From NCBI GenBank assembly GCA_021018815.1, contig JAITYX010000034.1:558001-622000 (forward strand): a stretch of DNA of 64,000 bases, read 5' to 3'. This document shows positions 10,280 to 21,038 of this stretch, piece after piece. Numbering within the stretch: the stretch's first letter is position 1; each line of letters starts with the position of its first letter. This stretch comes from Talinum fruticosum. Its lineage: Eukaryota > Streptophyta > Magnoliopsida > Caryophyllales > Talinaceae. The translations under genes and the position numbers were made by a program. The notes beneath the pieces were generated by a model. That model ran no database searches. It was not told the DNA's origin and worked only from the letters and a program-made list of their open reading frames with translations.

Positions 10280-10825
10280 TTGAAATATTCTCTCTTAGGA
10301 AGCAAGTTGATAGGAAGCTTTCGAATTATGTTTCTCTTACTCTTCCCTTTCCTCTCATGCATAACCTCCACCACCTTGCTCGGGATAGGTTCTTCCGCAT
10401 ATCTAAAATAATCCTCAACGAACAACTTGGCTTGGCTTGGCTCATAACGAGGGTTACCTTTGATTGAATCCCTTTCTACATCTTCGTCGTTCCACTTAGG
10501 AACATCCAAGTTCATTTCTAATTTCTTAACATTTATGAACTCATACTGCCACAAATAGATCGACGAGGGCTGATTCAAAGCTATCATGAATCCTCGCTAA
10601 TTGGAAAAGTTATACCACCCATTCTCATTATCTAATGTTGGGCTCTTTTGGAGGGAGTGTAGAGGGTAAAATGTCTTCACGAGTACAAGGGAGCCCCTTT
10701 AACTCACACACAACTATGAAAGAACAAATGTTGTGCCATGAATTGGGCATTAGTTGAGCAAGAGCCAATTCATACTCATTAAAAACTTTTATTATCAAAG
10801 GGTGAAGGGCTGAACCTAACACCAT
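10280..10825 (-). pseudogene. Degenerate gypsy-type 'plant transposon' protein
   Basis: Two minus-strand open stretches, 10825-10628 and 10587-10246, read as consecutive parts of one protein. The first has 'FNEYELALAQLMPNSW' plus a CELKGLPCTREDI block. The second continues MIALNQPSSIYLWQYEF and ends in a basic tail. The 'LAQLxPNSW...' pattern followed by a short W-rich block resembles the putative gypsy-type transposon family (Pfam Transposase_28 type). A stop lies between them, and the Tat-type LTR at 10839 truncates the 5' end. No catalytic domain is seen. Confidence 0.4.
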
Positions 10826-10838
10826 GCTTTAAAGCCTC

Positions 10839-12560
10839 TGTAGACACCTAAAACATGTTGTCCCTTTTCGACTATTCATTTTCTTTATTTTATTTATTTT
10901 TGTTATCTATAAACATCGTCAAGATCGGACTAAAGTAAAGTGGTGGAAGCCGGTTGCTCGCAAAAGCAACCAGCACCAAAAATATAAAAAAATTCCAAAT
11001 ATAGAAACTTTAAAAATGGAAAATTTAAGAAATGGAAAGTCTTATAACCAGCGCTGATCCAACCTTTCCCTTTCCGGTTGGTCCGAATCAAGTCCCGACT
11101 CCCATACCAAGATTTGAACTGGCCGATTTTCTTGAGCATGCTTAAACGTAGCATTTTACTTTTCTTCAACAGCCAAACACGACACGCACAACCTAACACG
11201 CGTTCGACGACATTTTAACCGGTGTCGATCTCCAAGAATCTATAGAGGACGTCGTTTTTGCAGGTGAGTATCTTATCTATTCCTTTATCCTTTTAGGTAT
11301 TTTCGAACATAACTTTATCTTTCGGTTGAAGTGATTTTTAGGATTTATTTTGACCTAAATTTTCATTATAAATATAGGGCTTCCCCCCCTTGTGTTTTCC
11401 GCACCATGAACACAATTGACCTAGAATAACCCCCAATAGTTAAATATTCCTACTCTCTCTTCACTCCATTCTACTCTTTCCACAAACACTACAAAACTTC
11501 TTTTCTAAGCCACTCACAAAATGACCTTCTTTTGCCTCTTTTTCTTGTCATTTCCCTATCTTCATTTTGGAAAAATCGATCGTAATTGAAGCGTGGCAGG
11601 TGGTTTTACTTGAGGGCGTCATTCCACCATCCAGGAGTTTGTTTATTTAAATTATGTTCTTTTATCACTTTCTATATTGTGGATTAACGATATAATCGTT
11701 TTAATTTCATCTCCACCCACTATAATCTTCTATTTCTTGCTTTTCTTCTTTTCTTTTCTTTCCTTTATCGCTTTCTTTATTACTTTCATTTAATTTCTTT
11801 TCTTCACCGCTTTATAACATGTTTTGGTTGCTTTAATTTATGGCTTTTGCATGCTGCTTGCTTAATTTTCTTAACACAATTTAAACTCACATTTTCAATT
11901 AGTAGAGGTTGTCTTTTGATGGGCGAAATAAAGAGCATCCCTCTTTGTTTCGTACCTTTGCCCTCGAACACCGGATCATTAGTTTAAGATCGATGGAGTA
12001 CCTTTTAAAACCTATTTTATGTTTTATTTTGTTTTAGTGAATTTAGAGAAGTGCTAATTTTATTTTTGTTAGTTTTTATTCCTAAAACTAATCGGCCACT
12101 CCCTCTTTTTACCTTTTTATTCTAAAAATCGCCTCTCGACATTTCTAGTAAAAATTAGAAATAAAAAATGGTAATTTTGGCAACCTTAGCCACCTGGCCG
12201 AGACTGTTTTCAACTATCTCGCGCTCGATGATCGACACTTGGATATTAGCCGGGGAAAGTCGACACTGGCCCCATCTAATATCGAAGCTTAGCTTCGGCC
12301 CATGTAGTTTTCACTGCCTGGTTAACGTGTTTGCGGAAAAATATACTTTTATTTACTAATTCCTTTGCTTAAAAAATAATATCCCGAGCCTTCTAACACC
12401 GCTTCGAAAATCAAATAATTTTCTAAAAATCGCCAATTAATCCTTCTTAAAAATCTATTTCAAAAGCCTTATTTTTCACTTAATAAGCACACATTGTGTA
12501 AAGCCGATATTCGTAGGAAATTGATATGTTTCCCTACGGGGACAAGTTGCGAGCACGACA
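10839..12560 (+). repeat. LTR of a Tat-lineage Gypsy element (solo or truncated)
   Basis: It starts TGTAGACACC and ends GAGCACGACA (about 1720 bp). It aligns in patches with the LTRs of the large Tat element (38879-46245 and from 53268), for example 'GTTAGTTTTTATTCCTAAAA', 'TTTATAACATGTTTTGGTTG', TTAGTAGAGGTTGTC and AATAATATCCCG. A TATA-like ATTATAAATATAGG lies near 11365. No primer-binding site follows, and I see no clear 5-bp target duplication, so a solo LTR is likely but unproven. Confidence 0.6.
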
Positions 12561-14340
12561 CCCCAGCGCGGGCTTTTCACCATGTCATACCCAAATGTAT
12601 TATTGCCTTATAAAACATTTGACGCTCACCAAAGGGAAGTTTGCCTCATAATCAGCGGGGAAGTCAAATGTACTAGATACCACTTAATGGACCCGCAATG
12701 CATCAATGGAGTTGGGAAATGAGATTTAAAGTCGTCTTTAGGATTAGATCAAAGAGGAGTATTATTTACTTCAAATTTTCCCTCGACACTCCGTCAAGCA
12801 AACAATAAGGGGTTGCCCCCTTCTTAACCCTACCACTGTTAGAAAGAAAAGAGGAAGACTCATGCCATGAACAATTACCTTCGGAGTGCCCATCCGCTCG
12901 CAACGGTGCTACGAGGCTTCATCCTAGTGGTTTGCATATACCTAGACATGGCGAGTACTTTTCACCTTGCACATGATGGTAAGCTATGTTTACCTCCCAA
13001 GGATAAACAATGGGACAACATGGGCTACCATAAGTAGGGGTTGAGGAGCTCTCATAACTCAGTGAAAACTCTTTGAAGGAGTTACTAACAGACTTCCTAA
13101 ATGGAATATCTTTAGGACACAAAATAGAATTCCAAGGCACACAATGCTAAATTCCTAATAGAGGCATTATGGGGATGAGTTATACAAGGCCAACTAAGTT
13201 TGAGATAGTTATTGTTTTCCTCAAAAGGGTTAAGGAGATACACGACTCTCCAAAGACCCACTAGGTGTGGATGAGGAGGACACCGTAATAGGGGCACATG
13301 TTTCACTTAATATTCTAATATACAAGACCTTGGAGGTTTCAAGCTCTAAGTTGAATATCGAAATTCAAACTACATAACCCAAGTTTACATAACAAAATTT
13401 GAATTCAAGGTCAAAGAATTTAAATGACGAGTTGGAGACTCAAAATTAAATTGGAAGAACAAGTTTGGAATGGTATCACACCTTAAAAAGTTAAAGGAGT
13501 TGAAGTTTGAAGCGGGGAGTTGCAAGGCTGGCCCGGTTTGGAGAGTTCCTCACTTGGATCATCCAATTTATCTCTCTTCTCTCTCTTTCTACCAAATGAG
13601 CTTAGAGAAGTAGTTTAGAAGTACCATCAATTCTCTGTCAATGCTTTCTTATTTAAGGGCTTAATACCAACATTCAAGAGGGGTTGGTACCAACCCCTTG
13701 AGCAAATTTTCAAGATAGGTTGGTGTTGGACCCTCGTGCACCTTTGTCTTCTTTACCCTCATCGCTGCCTATTTCTTCCTTCCTCAAGGGCTCGATGCCT
13801 GAATCCTTAATCTCTTCCAATGGTTGCACCTTGCAGCGCTAGCTTTTGCTCGAGATGGTTCGGTACCAGCCCCTATGCCAACCCTCACTCTCTTTCTTCC
13901 CTCCCTTCGGCTCGCTCTTCGTTTCTCTTACGAAGGGCTTGGTGCCGAAGCCCTTGTACTGGGACCCTAAATGTTTGCTGCTGGTGGTTGTTATCAATTC
14001 ATAAAATTATGGGCTCAAACTCTTCATACTCCTAAGCAATCTTGATGCATCATTTATTAGCTACGGCTTGGTCGTTATAGCCTTAATACATAAAGCCAGA
14101 GCCCTCGTGATCGTTCACTCACCACTCGATGCCCTCTTATGGTGTCCACCTCAAACACTTTACCTAGCAGAGGCCCTCATGAGCGTGCTTCCACTCTGAG
14201 GGCAAGGTCAAGCACAATTGAAGGGACACTTGCTCTAAATTTTTTAGAATGAAAACAAATAATTGCATACAAGTACCATAATAAAAATAATAATGGGTGT
14301 CATAATAAGAAAAAATAAAGGATTATTGACACATTACTAC
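12561..14340. other. Unassigned intergenic sequence
   Basis: Small minus-strand frames (12919-13140 and 13112-13306) and a C/T-rich patch (13700-13960) show no family resemblance, no codon bias that I can judge, and no repeat in the rest of the window. Probably decayed transposon DNA; I see nothing specific. Confidence 0.3.
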
Positions 14341-14538
14341 GCTATTGTATTTACAAATGATAAAAAATCTCTCAGGTGTTGTATATAATAAATTAGTACT
14401 TCTGAGATATGATTTTTTAACGAGGTTAATACTCTACTTTTTAAATTTTTATGGTAGTAAATTGTCAAATCATACCACAAGGAGTATTTGTTATTTATGA
14501 GACCTATCAGACTTTTCATCATTTGTCAATACTACATG
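14341..14538. mobile_element. Palindromic MITE (same family as 26117-26334)
   Basis: The two ends are imperfect inverted repeats. Left TTTACAAATGATAAAAAATC corresponds to the reverse complement of right TTTTCATCATTTGTCAATAC. The element is about 200 bp, AT-rich and non-coding. The same ATGATAAAAAGT-type arms occur in intron 3 of the IDD gene, so this is a dispersed MITE family. Confidence 0.55.
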
Positions 14539-14689
14539 CAGCAAAATATATATATACATACATATATACATATATGGGGTAATTCTTCTTATATCAGAAT
14601 TAGATCAAAAATTCCTTATTTGTGAGAGAAAGGACTGACTTGTTTAATATCACTCTTTTATTAGTTGATACTTAAAATGTGTCGTTCCC

Positions 14690-14800
14690 AATACATAAAA
14701 TATTCAGCTAGCACAGCTCCGATATAAGGGGCTATGTATTGTAATGTAGCAAGGGAATCGCCGTTTTGGCTACCTACGATAGTGTATTCCATTCTCCTTT
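14690..14800 (-). pseudogene. atpA: Plastid atpA fragment
   Basis: On the minus strand a frame reads MEYTIV, then (after disruption) [20 protein letters not shown] and YWERH. This is the P-loop-domain stretch of the plastid ATP synthase alpha subunit rather than mitochondrial atp1. About 37 codons survive. Confidence 0.75.
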
Positions 14801-15057
14801 CTGGAAGTGCTAATTTCATATGCTCGAAGGGTTTCATGAGTCTTTCTTAACATAATTCTTTTTGGAAAGAAAAAAATAATATCTACAATTGAAGAAAAGG
14901 ACTAATCAGTTTTTTCTTTCATGGCACCAAACATGCCAATTTCAGCATTGATGGTAGGGATTATGAAAGATGGTCCATTAGAAATATTCTTGTTATTGCT
15001 TGACTCATATTCCTCAAAAAGTGGATCCAGCTCTAATAGCTCAGAGTAAATTTAATA

Positions 15058-15105
15058 CATAGCTCGAGTTGGTAGAGCTCTGCTCTTGCACGATTGGGTC
15101 GTTGC
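15058..15105 (+). pseudogene. trnA-UGC: Plastid trnA-UGC 5' exon fragment
   Basis: ATAGCTCGAGTTGGTAGAGC followed by TCTGCTCTTGCA and the intron start GATTGGGTCGTTGC matches the plastid alanine tRNA 5' half. An inserted C after TTGCA and loss of the acceptor stem mark decay. Confidence 0.7.
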
Positions 15106-15438
15106 TTCCTCAATTTCTTTCGTTTTTAGGTTTCTTTCGGTTTCTTTGTAAAAATAGGTGCGGTTAAACTATCCCAACCATTCCCCTTTACAGGCGCATC
15201 AATTATTAATTTTAATAGAGAACTTGGGTGTATGTTATTCAAGAATCAAAGTCGATTTGCTTTATAAAAAAAGATATCAATGAATTTCTATGAAATGGTT
15301 TCACAAGATTCAACGAATTGTTTTGATCATGAGATATCATTGAGAAATAGGACTCTCTGCTCCAATCGTTGCTTTTCATTTTGTTGCTTCAAAGTAGCTG
15401 GTTCGACTTGACCACTCAAATTTTCGATATTCCTTTTC

Positions 15439-15537
15439 GGAGTGAATGCGATTAGATACCCAGGTAGTCCTAGTTGTAAATGACGGATACTAGGCGCTGT
15501 GTATATCGACCTATGCAGTGTTGTAGCTAGCGCGTTA
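15439..15537 (+). pseudogene. rrn16: Plastid 16S rRNA fragment (position ~780-880 region)
   Basis: Shows GATTAGATACCCAGGTAGTC, 'ATACTAGGCGCTGTG' and 'GTAGCTAGCGCGTTA', the plus-strand counterpart of part of the minus-strand rrn16 pieces nearby. It is a separate shard. Confidence 0.75.
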
Positions 15538-15850
15538 CTTTCTTATTCTTTCCTCGGACCCTACTACTAAGACAGATGTTCGAGTTCTTAAAATATCCGA
15601 TATATGTAGGTGGAAATAGAAGGCGAGGCTAAATTTATCGACTCATGCCTTATAGAGCATGTTATCCCATTTAAAATTTATTTATTATGGAGCGGCAAAT
15701 GCTATTCACAATAAAGATTTCAACAAAGTAGCTTTAATGATTTGGAGTGATCGATCTGGTAGAACAATTCAAAAGATAAAGAAGTATCGTTAATTTCTTC
15801 ATGCTCATTCCATGTTCGAAGCACCATTTATACAAAAAGAATCCCTTCGT

Positions 15851-16028
15851 TACATCAAATTAAACCACATGCTCCACCACTTGTGCGGGACCCCTCATTT
15901 CATTTGAGTTTCATTCTCACGAACGTACTCCCGGGCGGGATACTTAACACATTGGCTACAACACTACCTTTGAGTCGATATGCGCAACACTTAGTATTCA
16001 TTGTTTATGGCTAGAAATATTGGAGTAT
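15851..16028 (-). pseudogene. rrn16: Plastid 16S rRNA fragment (module copy 2)
   Basis: Complement of 16S near position 900: ATGCTCCACCACTTGTGCG, CGAACGTACTCCCGGGCGGG, TTAACACATTGGCTACA. It keeps some bases that copy 1 has lost and vice versa. Confidence 0.8.
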
Positions 16029-16083
16029 GTGGGGTTTCTTTAGCTTTTGGCATAGTGGACCTCAGATTGGGGCCCCACATGAC

Positions 16084-16120
16084 GGGCTATTAGCTTAGTG
16101 TGAGAGTGCGCTCCTGATAA
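16084..16120 (+). pseudogene. trnI-GAU: Plastid trnI-GAU 5' exon fragment (module copy 2)
   Basis: GGGCTATTAGCTTAGTGTGA with CTCCTGATAA keeps the isoleucine GAU anticodon region, followed by intron start ATTACGTCGTTGTGC. The second exon is absent. Confidence 0.7.
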
Positions 16121-16236
16121 TTACGTCGTTGTGCACGGGCTATGAGGGCTCTCAACCACATGGATAGTTCAAGAAAACAAGAGAATAATAGCACGATAAT
16201 TAGTTACAGTTCGGTTCGGTCTGGATGCTCGTTTAG

Positions 16237-16353
16237 TCGCCAAGGGAACAACGGTTGGAAGCAGATTGCTAATACCAAAGAGGAATGCGCCTAAGGAGGG
16301 GCTCGCGTCGATTAGCTAGGTGGCTGGGTGATAGCTTACCAAGGCGATGATCG
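16237..16353 (+). pseudogene. rrn16: Plastid 16S rRNA 5'-region fragment (module copy 2)
   Basis: Shows GGAGGGGCTCGCGTCGATTA, then AGCTAGGTGGCTGGGTGATA and GCTTACCAAGGCGATGAT. An internal loss of about 20 bases relative to copy 1 (the CCATAGGCTAAAGAGC block) is visible. Confidence 0.75.
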
Positions 16354-16361
16354 GAAAAAGG

Positions 16362-16517
16362 ATCGATCAAATTCTACTAAGTCGATGCAAAGTTATCATT
16401 TATCAAAGAATGACTCTGGTTATTAAATGATTGAACAATCCGGAGCAATTTACTTACGCTACTTAGTTGACATTCATATAAGTATCTAATGAATTATATG
16501 TTCAATACTCTATCTTA
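16362..16517 (+). pseudogene. ycf2: Plastid ycf2 fragment (module copy 2)
   Basis: Homologous to 10092-10245, with the same ACATTCATATAAGTATCTAA and ATGAATTATATGTTCAATA landmarks. Frames are broken. Confidence 0.65.
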
Positions 16518-16817
16518 TGAAGGGAGTCCGCTTTGAAATCGATCGCCTGTACCCCTCCAGATATATATGCTTCAATAGGAATCGCACAAGGGAGATTAAT
16601 ACAATATAAACCTCGGTAAAATACTTGCACGTAACGTAACTCAAATGATTACTCCTGTTACAAAGATATTCATTTCATATATATATCACAATACTTGTGA
16701 TAAGGGAAGCGTTCAGTCCATAGCCTTTAGTCTTTTGAAGTTGAAAACAAAAATGAGGGATCAAACAGTTAATAAAAAGGATAGCTTAGTTAGGGAGTGA
16801 AATAAGCTTTTTGGGAT

Positions 16818-16842
16818 AGAGGGACTTGAACCGATTATTGTA
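16818..16842 (-). pseudogene. Possible trnL-UAA 3' end fragment
   Basis: TGGGATAGAGGGACTTGAAC is the complement of the T-arm/acceptor end of plastid trnL-UAA, followed by partly matching sequence (TTCTAAAGTC). It is short, so the call is tentative. Confidence 0.4.
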
Positions 16843-17214
16843 ATTGCTCAGGATACCTCTTTTAGCTTCTAAAGTCTATTTCTTTGTTCAAAATCCCTCT
16901 TACTAACTGGATTCAAAGAATTAGTAGATCTGTTTTCCCAAATGGGAGTGGGTTGAGCTTATGAACTTATAATCTAGAATCATGATGATCGAGGTTGATT
17001 CCATGATTGACTACGGATATGAGCCACGACACATGCTTTCATAAAAGCGTATGATTTTCCAAATCTAAATCAAGCAAGTTTTACATGAAGAAGACTTGGC
17101 TTGACATGTTACTTAGCATGTTTCCCATGTCTTCTCGAGAAACAAGTGGGCTAGTTCTTTGCAAAGTTGTGCTCATTTCATGGAAACTCCGGAGACAGAT
17201 CGAGTGGAGGGGTG

Positions 17215-17287
17215 GGGCCTATAGCTCGAGAGGATTAGAGCACGTGGCTATGAACCACGATATCAGGAGTTGAATCCTCCTCACCCA
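17215..17287 (+). pseudogene. trnR-ACG: Plastid trnR-ACG pseudogene with ACG-to-ATG anticodon change
   Basis: A 73-nt tRNA-like sequence starts GGGCCTATAGCTCGAGAGGA. The anticodon stem CGTGG/CCACG is intact, but the loop reads CTATGAA. The plastid gene has CTACGAA. The T arm (AGGAGTTGAATCCTCCT) has lost the usual GTTCGAA. The downstream sequence still matches the plastid spacer (GGAAGGACTTTTCCCC). It is a decayed NUPT, not a functional tRNA gene. Confidence 0.75.
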
Positions 17288-17372
17288 CAATTGACCCCAA
17301 AGGGAAGGACTTTTCCCCTTTAGGGGAGGAAAATCATGATTGAGATAGTGGACCCAAGCTATCGAACTTGGA

Positions 17373-18950
17373 TGAAGACTCGGACACCTCTCAGCGCATT
17401 TACGAGTTACATTAAATGAATCGGGTATAACCATCTCATACTTATAGAGTTTTGATTCCAAGGCATTCTCTGACTCTCGAAACTTCTTTAAGTAAAATGG
17501 TATCTTCTCTAAGTGATACAGACTTTTACTTCTTATATTTATCTGCTTATCTGTAAGTGACTCGGAAAGCGGTTCTTTGTTACGAGTCCGGCATCACTCA
17601 GTTTATCGCAGATTAAATAGACTAGTATTTCGTCTTTTCTCACTCAGAATCTTTCTTCGATTATAAGCTCTATTTTCGTTAGAGTCAATACCTCTAGTCT
17701 GTTCATACTTAGTCTATATCAAGTTATCTCACTCCGATATTCTTTATGGAACTTGATCTATTGCTTAGACTAAGTCGGATGGAATTCGAGTATCATTGTT
17801 ATTAGACTCATAAAATTCCACTTCTCTTCGACTCGGATAATTAGTTGTTTAATCATCATAATTATTTTATTATCTATGTCTAACCTTGGACCAAAGTATT
17901 TTATACTTTGAGAACCAAAATTGATTTACTTTTGTAGGTTATTCAATCGAGGATACACCTTTTTCAAACCACAAAAGTAGCTTAGACTTGAAGCGTCAAA
18001 TCACCAGTGAGACATGGCTTTTCACCTTCCACTGCTCCAGGTCCAGAAGATTGTGTCGAGGCATCTGTTTCCAAATCTGGAAAAGCGGAGCGTCCAAGCT
18101 AACGGTGGTTTCCACCTTATCTTTCAAGACACTACCAATGGTTTTAGGACTTCCGAGAGAGTTAAGCCGTTGTCCAACATTCACATTACAACGGATACTT
18201 TCAGAGTGACTCGAGCTTCTATCAACGGTCCTGAGAGGACTCTCGGTCAGCGAGATGAAGATAATGGCTACTCTGCACGGTTATCTATAAATAGAAGCCA
18301 CTTCACAAGACTTGAAGATTGCCGAACTCATTGTTAATACACTACTTGAGCAAAGTCATTGTATTTATTCTCAATCTTCTACTTACTGACTCCTACTCGT
18401 AATTCATTACTTTCACGAGTTGTAAGGTCTTGTGCTCGATTATAAACACTTTCTTACTTTCTCTGTAAGGTCCCTTGACTAAGGCTGTAAGGGTTAACTT
18501 CAGCTTAGTTGTCCTACACTATAAGGGTTATCTACAGTTAAGAAGTACTTAGATCGGATAAGGAATTTCGAGTCTAGGAAAACTTGTATAGAGTTGTCTA
18601 AGGGAGCAACTCGGGTTCGATCGAGTTCACGGTATTTTGTGGACTCAAAATGAGTGGATTTGACTTCGTGTCCAGATTGACACGGTCAGTGGTTTTCTGC
18701 CCGGGAGGGTTTCCACGTAATCTCTAAGTGTTTACTTTCGAGTTCATTCTAGACTCGGACTATCTTAAAGCATTTGCCTTTCTTGCCATTTCTATCTATT
18801 CGGTCTTTACGAGTCTCTACTTTTCGACTCTGTTTTGACTCACAGCTGGATTACGCATTTGCTAGCAAAAGAGTTTGAATTTCCACAGATTACTTCTCTC
18901 ACCTATTCACCCACCTCTAGGGTGACTCAGACTCTCGAGCAAACCTTGAA
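17373..18950 (+). repeat. Solo LTR of the Sirevirus-like family
   Basis: The sequence runs from TGAAGACTCGG to AACCTTGAA and is flanked by the direct repeat TTGGA (17368-17372 and 18951-18955). There is no internal element sequence, so it is a solo LTR left by recombination. Its TATA box is at 18286-18294. It aligns with 8013-9462 and 57896-59402. Plastid-derived sequence lies on both sides. Confidence 0.8.
18286..18294 (+). promoter_or_regulatory. LTR promoter TATA box (solo LTR)
   Basis: TATAAATAG sits in the same context (ATC...AAGCCACTTCACAAGACT) as in the other LTRs. It would transcribe rightwards into plastid-derived debris. Confidence 0.55.
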
Positions 18951-18992
18951 TTGGATATGGTCTTTTGTCGAGCGGAATCGCGATTCTTGGAA

Positions 18993-19275
18993 GTGCTATG
19001 GGAGTTGGTCATGCTGAAGTCGTTACCTTAACACGGAGGGTATGCCCAAGGTAGGGGCCTAGTGACTATCAGTGAAGTCGTAACAAGGTAGCCATCTTGG
19101 AAGGTGCTGGCTAGATCACCTCCTTTTTGAGGAGAGCTAATGTTTGTTGGATGTTTTGAGTTGAAACTACATCACACCCAAAAAGAAGCGAGCAACGTCT
19201 AAGTTAAACTTGGAGATGGAAGTCTTCTTTCGTTTTCTACGTCGGTGAAGTAAGACCAAGCTCATGGATAATTAT
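18993..19275 (+). pseudogene. rrn16: Plastid 16S rRNA 3' end plus 16S-trnI spacer
   Basis: CTATGGGAGTTGGTCATGC, GTGAAGTCGTAACAAGGTAG and the terminal GATCACCTCCTTTTT give the 3' end of plastid rrn16, including the anti-Shine-Dalgarno. The sequence continues into the plastid spacer (CACACCCAAAAAGAAGCGAG, CTTGGAGATGGAAGTCTTCT) to about 19275. Deletions and transitions are present. Confidence 0.85.
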
Positions 19276-19279
19276 GAAA

Positions 19280-20380
19280 TGAGGTCCTTTCGAGATAGGA
19301 TAAGAGATTGTTTTATCAATGATGAGAAGAATATGAGCTTTCTACTTATGATCGTCACGAATTAAATTATACTCAAATTGCTACGGGTCATTCACCGATA
19401 TCAATAACGAATGATTACACAATTCGAAAAATTTTGAATTTGCCTCAAACAAAGAGAAATCTCATAATGAGATGAAAATATTGTGATGGAAGAAATTATA
19501 AGGCTCTTTTATTTAATTTTAAATTCCAAAAGTTTGAGGCTCAGTGTAATTTGACTAAGAAAAAACTACTCGAATAAAGGGCAAGTTAAGGCAGATCAAA
19601 CTTAAGATATTAAGCATAACATAAATTTTATTTTTAAGATAATTGTATTTTGATTGTGTTCTTCATAGAGGGAAAAAATTAAGGGAAAAAAAAAGAAGGA
19701 TTTGGCGGTTCTTGCATAAAAAGAATAAAAAGGGAAGGACATTCCACGAGAATAGAAAATATTCTAAATAAGGAGGAAACACCTTTTGGTATAGGAATTG
19801 GTATAGTAATCCAGTATCAAATCTAATGAATTCGATGGTTCTAACATAAAAAGAATAAAAAAGGGAAGGACGTTCCACTAAGATCCTAATATTAAAACAA
19901 AGAATAGGGGGCAGTCCCAGTTACGGTAATGTTGATCATTTTTTTCATGCCTCGAGATATTTGGAATTTAATCACATTCAACTTGACTATTCACCTATAA
20001 TTCAAATTTCAACAAAATGTTTGTAATATTATTCATGACTAGCTCAAATGGACATGATACTTTTTGCAATTAATTACTTGTTGGAATTTGTTTGTGAATT
20101 TCTTGAGACATAAAATTAAATTAATGTATACAATAGATATTAACTATCAAAATCCTTACATATCTATCCAAATAAACCCCATATAATCGAAATACCCAAT
20201 GAGAGTATAAGTATAGGAATGGGGAAAATAGGGTGTAAAAATAGTTATATATGCCACATACATACCCCACGACCATTTCTAATAGACAAACTTTACGTAT
20301 ATAAATTTTCACCAACAAAATAAAATTTGCATTAACAATAGAAAAATAAATTCACAACAAATTTCTAAATGAAAAATAAT
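19280..20380. other. AT-rich intergenic sequence with a short direct repeat
   Basis: No gene seen. A direct repeat of about 40 bp (GGTTCTTGCATAAAAAGAAT at 19708 and GGTTCTAACATAAAAAGAAT at 19839, each continuing into GGGAAGGAC-TTCCAC) lies near 19705-19880. Its composition is reminiscent of plastid spacer, but I cannot assign it. Confidence 0.4.
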
Positions 20381-20387
20381 ATGAAAT

Positions 20388-20510
20388 TATAAGGAGTTGT
20401 AAAAAGTTGCAAGGATGTATAAGGAGTTGTAAGAAGGTGTAAAGAATTGTAAAAAGTTGTAAGAAGTTGTGAGGAAAGATGTAAAGAGGTATAAGGATGT
20501 AAGATAAAGT
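20388..20510. repeat. Minisatellite with GTTGTAAGAAG-type unit
   Basis: About ten degenerate copies of an 11-13 bp unit around AAG(G/A)AGTTGTAA. AT-rich and non-coding. Confidence 0.65.
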
Positions 20511-20839
20511 TAAATATAATAGGGTCTTAATCTTTAAAGAGTTAGCTTTGGAAGATATGGCTCATATGAGCTTCCCTACTGGAGCATAATTTCAAAGTAC
20601 ACAATCCCTAATAATTAGACTGTCCTCTTTTTTTTGGCATGTAGATGTGATTCCAAGCAAGAGGACACAAACCTCTTCATGGGTTAAATGGGTCAATTAA
20701 GTTTTTTTTTTTTTATCACCAATGGCGTTTACTTAAAAGAAATGATTTATGAGACTACAATCCACCATTAAGTGTGAGTTGGTATTGGTAAATGAAAAGC
20801 TTAATGAGTCTACTTTTGAATAAATTAAGGGTATGCTTG

Positions 20840-20998
20840 AATGTAAGTTCATAAAAGCGTTTATAATCATTGGCGATTTATAACGATTTATAACAACTAA
20901 TTTCTAACTATAACAACTTTTAACTATTATAACAATTAATCACTTTAATAATTATAACCACTAATTATAACCTAATAATAATAATAATAATAATTTTA

Positions 20999-21038
<40 letters not shown>

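Larger units (their letters stand above)
15761..16545. other. Chimeric plastid-derived module, copy 2
   Basis: It has the same five-part order and orientations as 9463-10262: ycf2 minus (15765-15850), rrn16 minus (15851-16028), trnI-GAU 5' exon plus (16084-16120), rrn16 plus (16237-16353), ycf2 plus (16362-16517). The copies share the junction sequences, including GAGAATAATAGCAC between trnI and rrn16, but differ at many positions. The duplication is therefore of the assembled chimera and is old. Confidence 0.8.

Noticed and set aside
17215..17287. Functional nuclear tRNA
   Set aside because: Its sequence and flanks are plastid trnR-ACG, the anticodon is altered and the T-arm consensus is lost.
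18993..19275. Functional rRNA gene
   Set aside because: Only the last ~130 bases of plastid rrn16 are present, with deletions and transitions. It is a nuclear plastid fragment.
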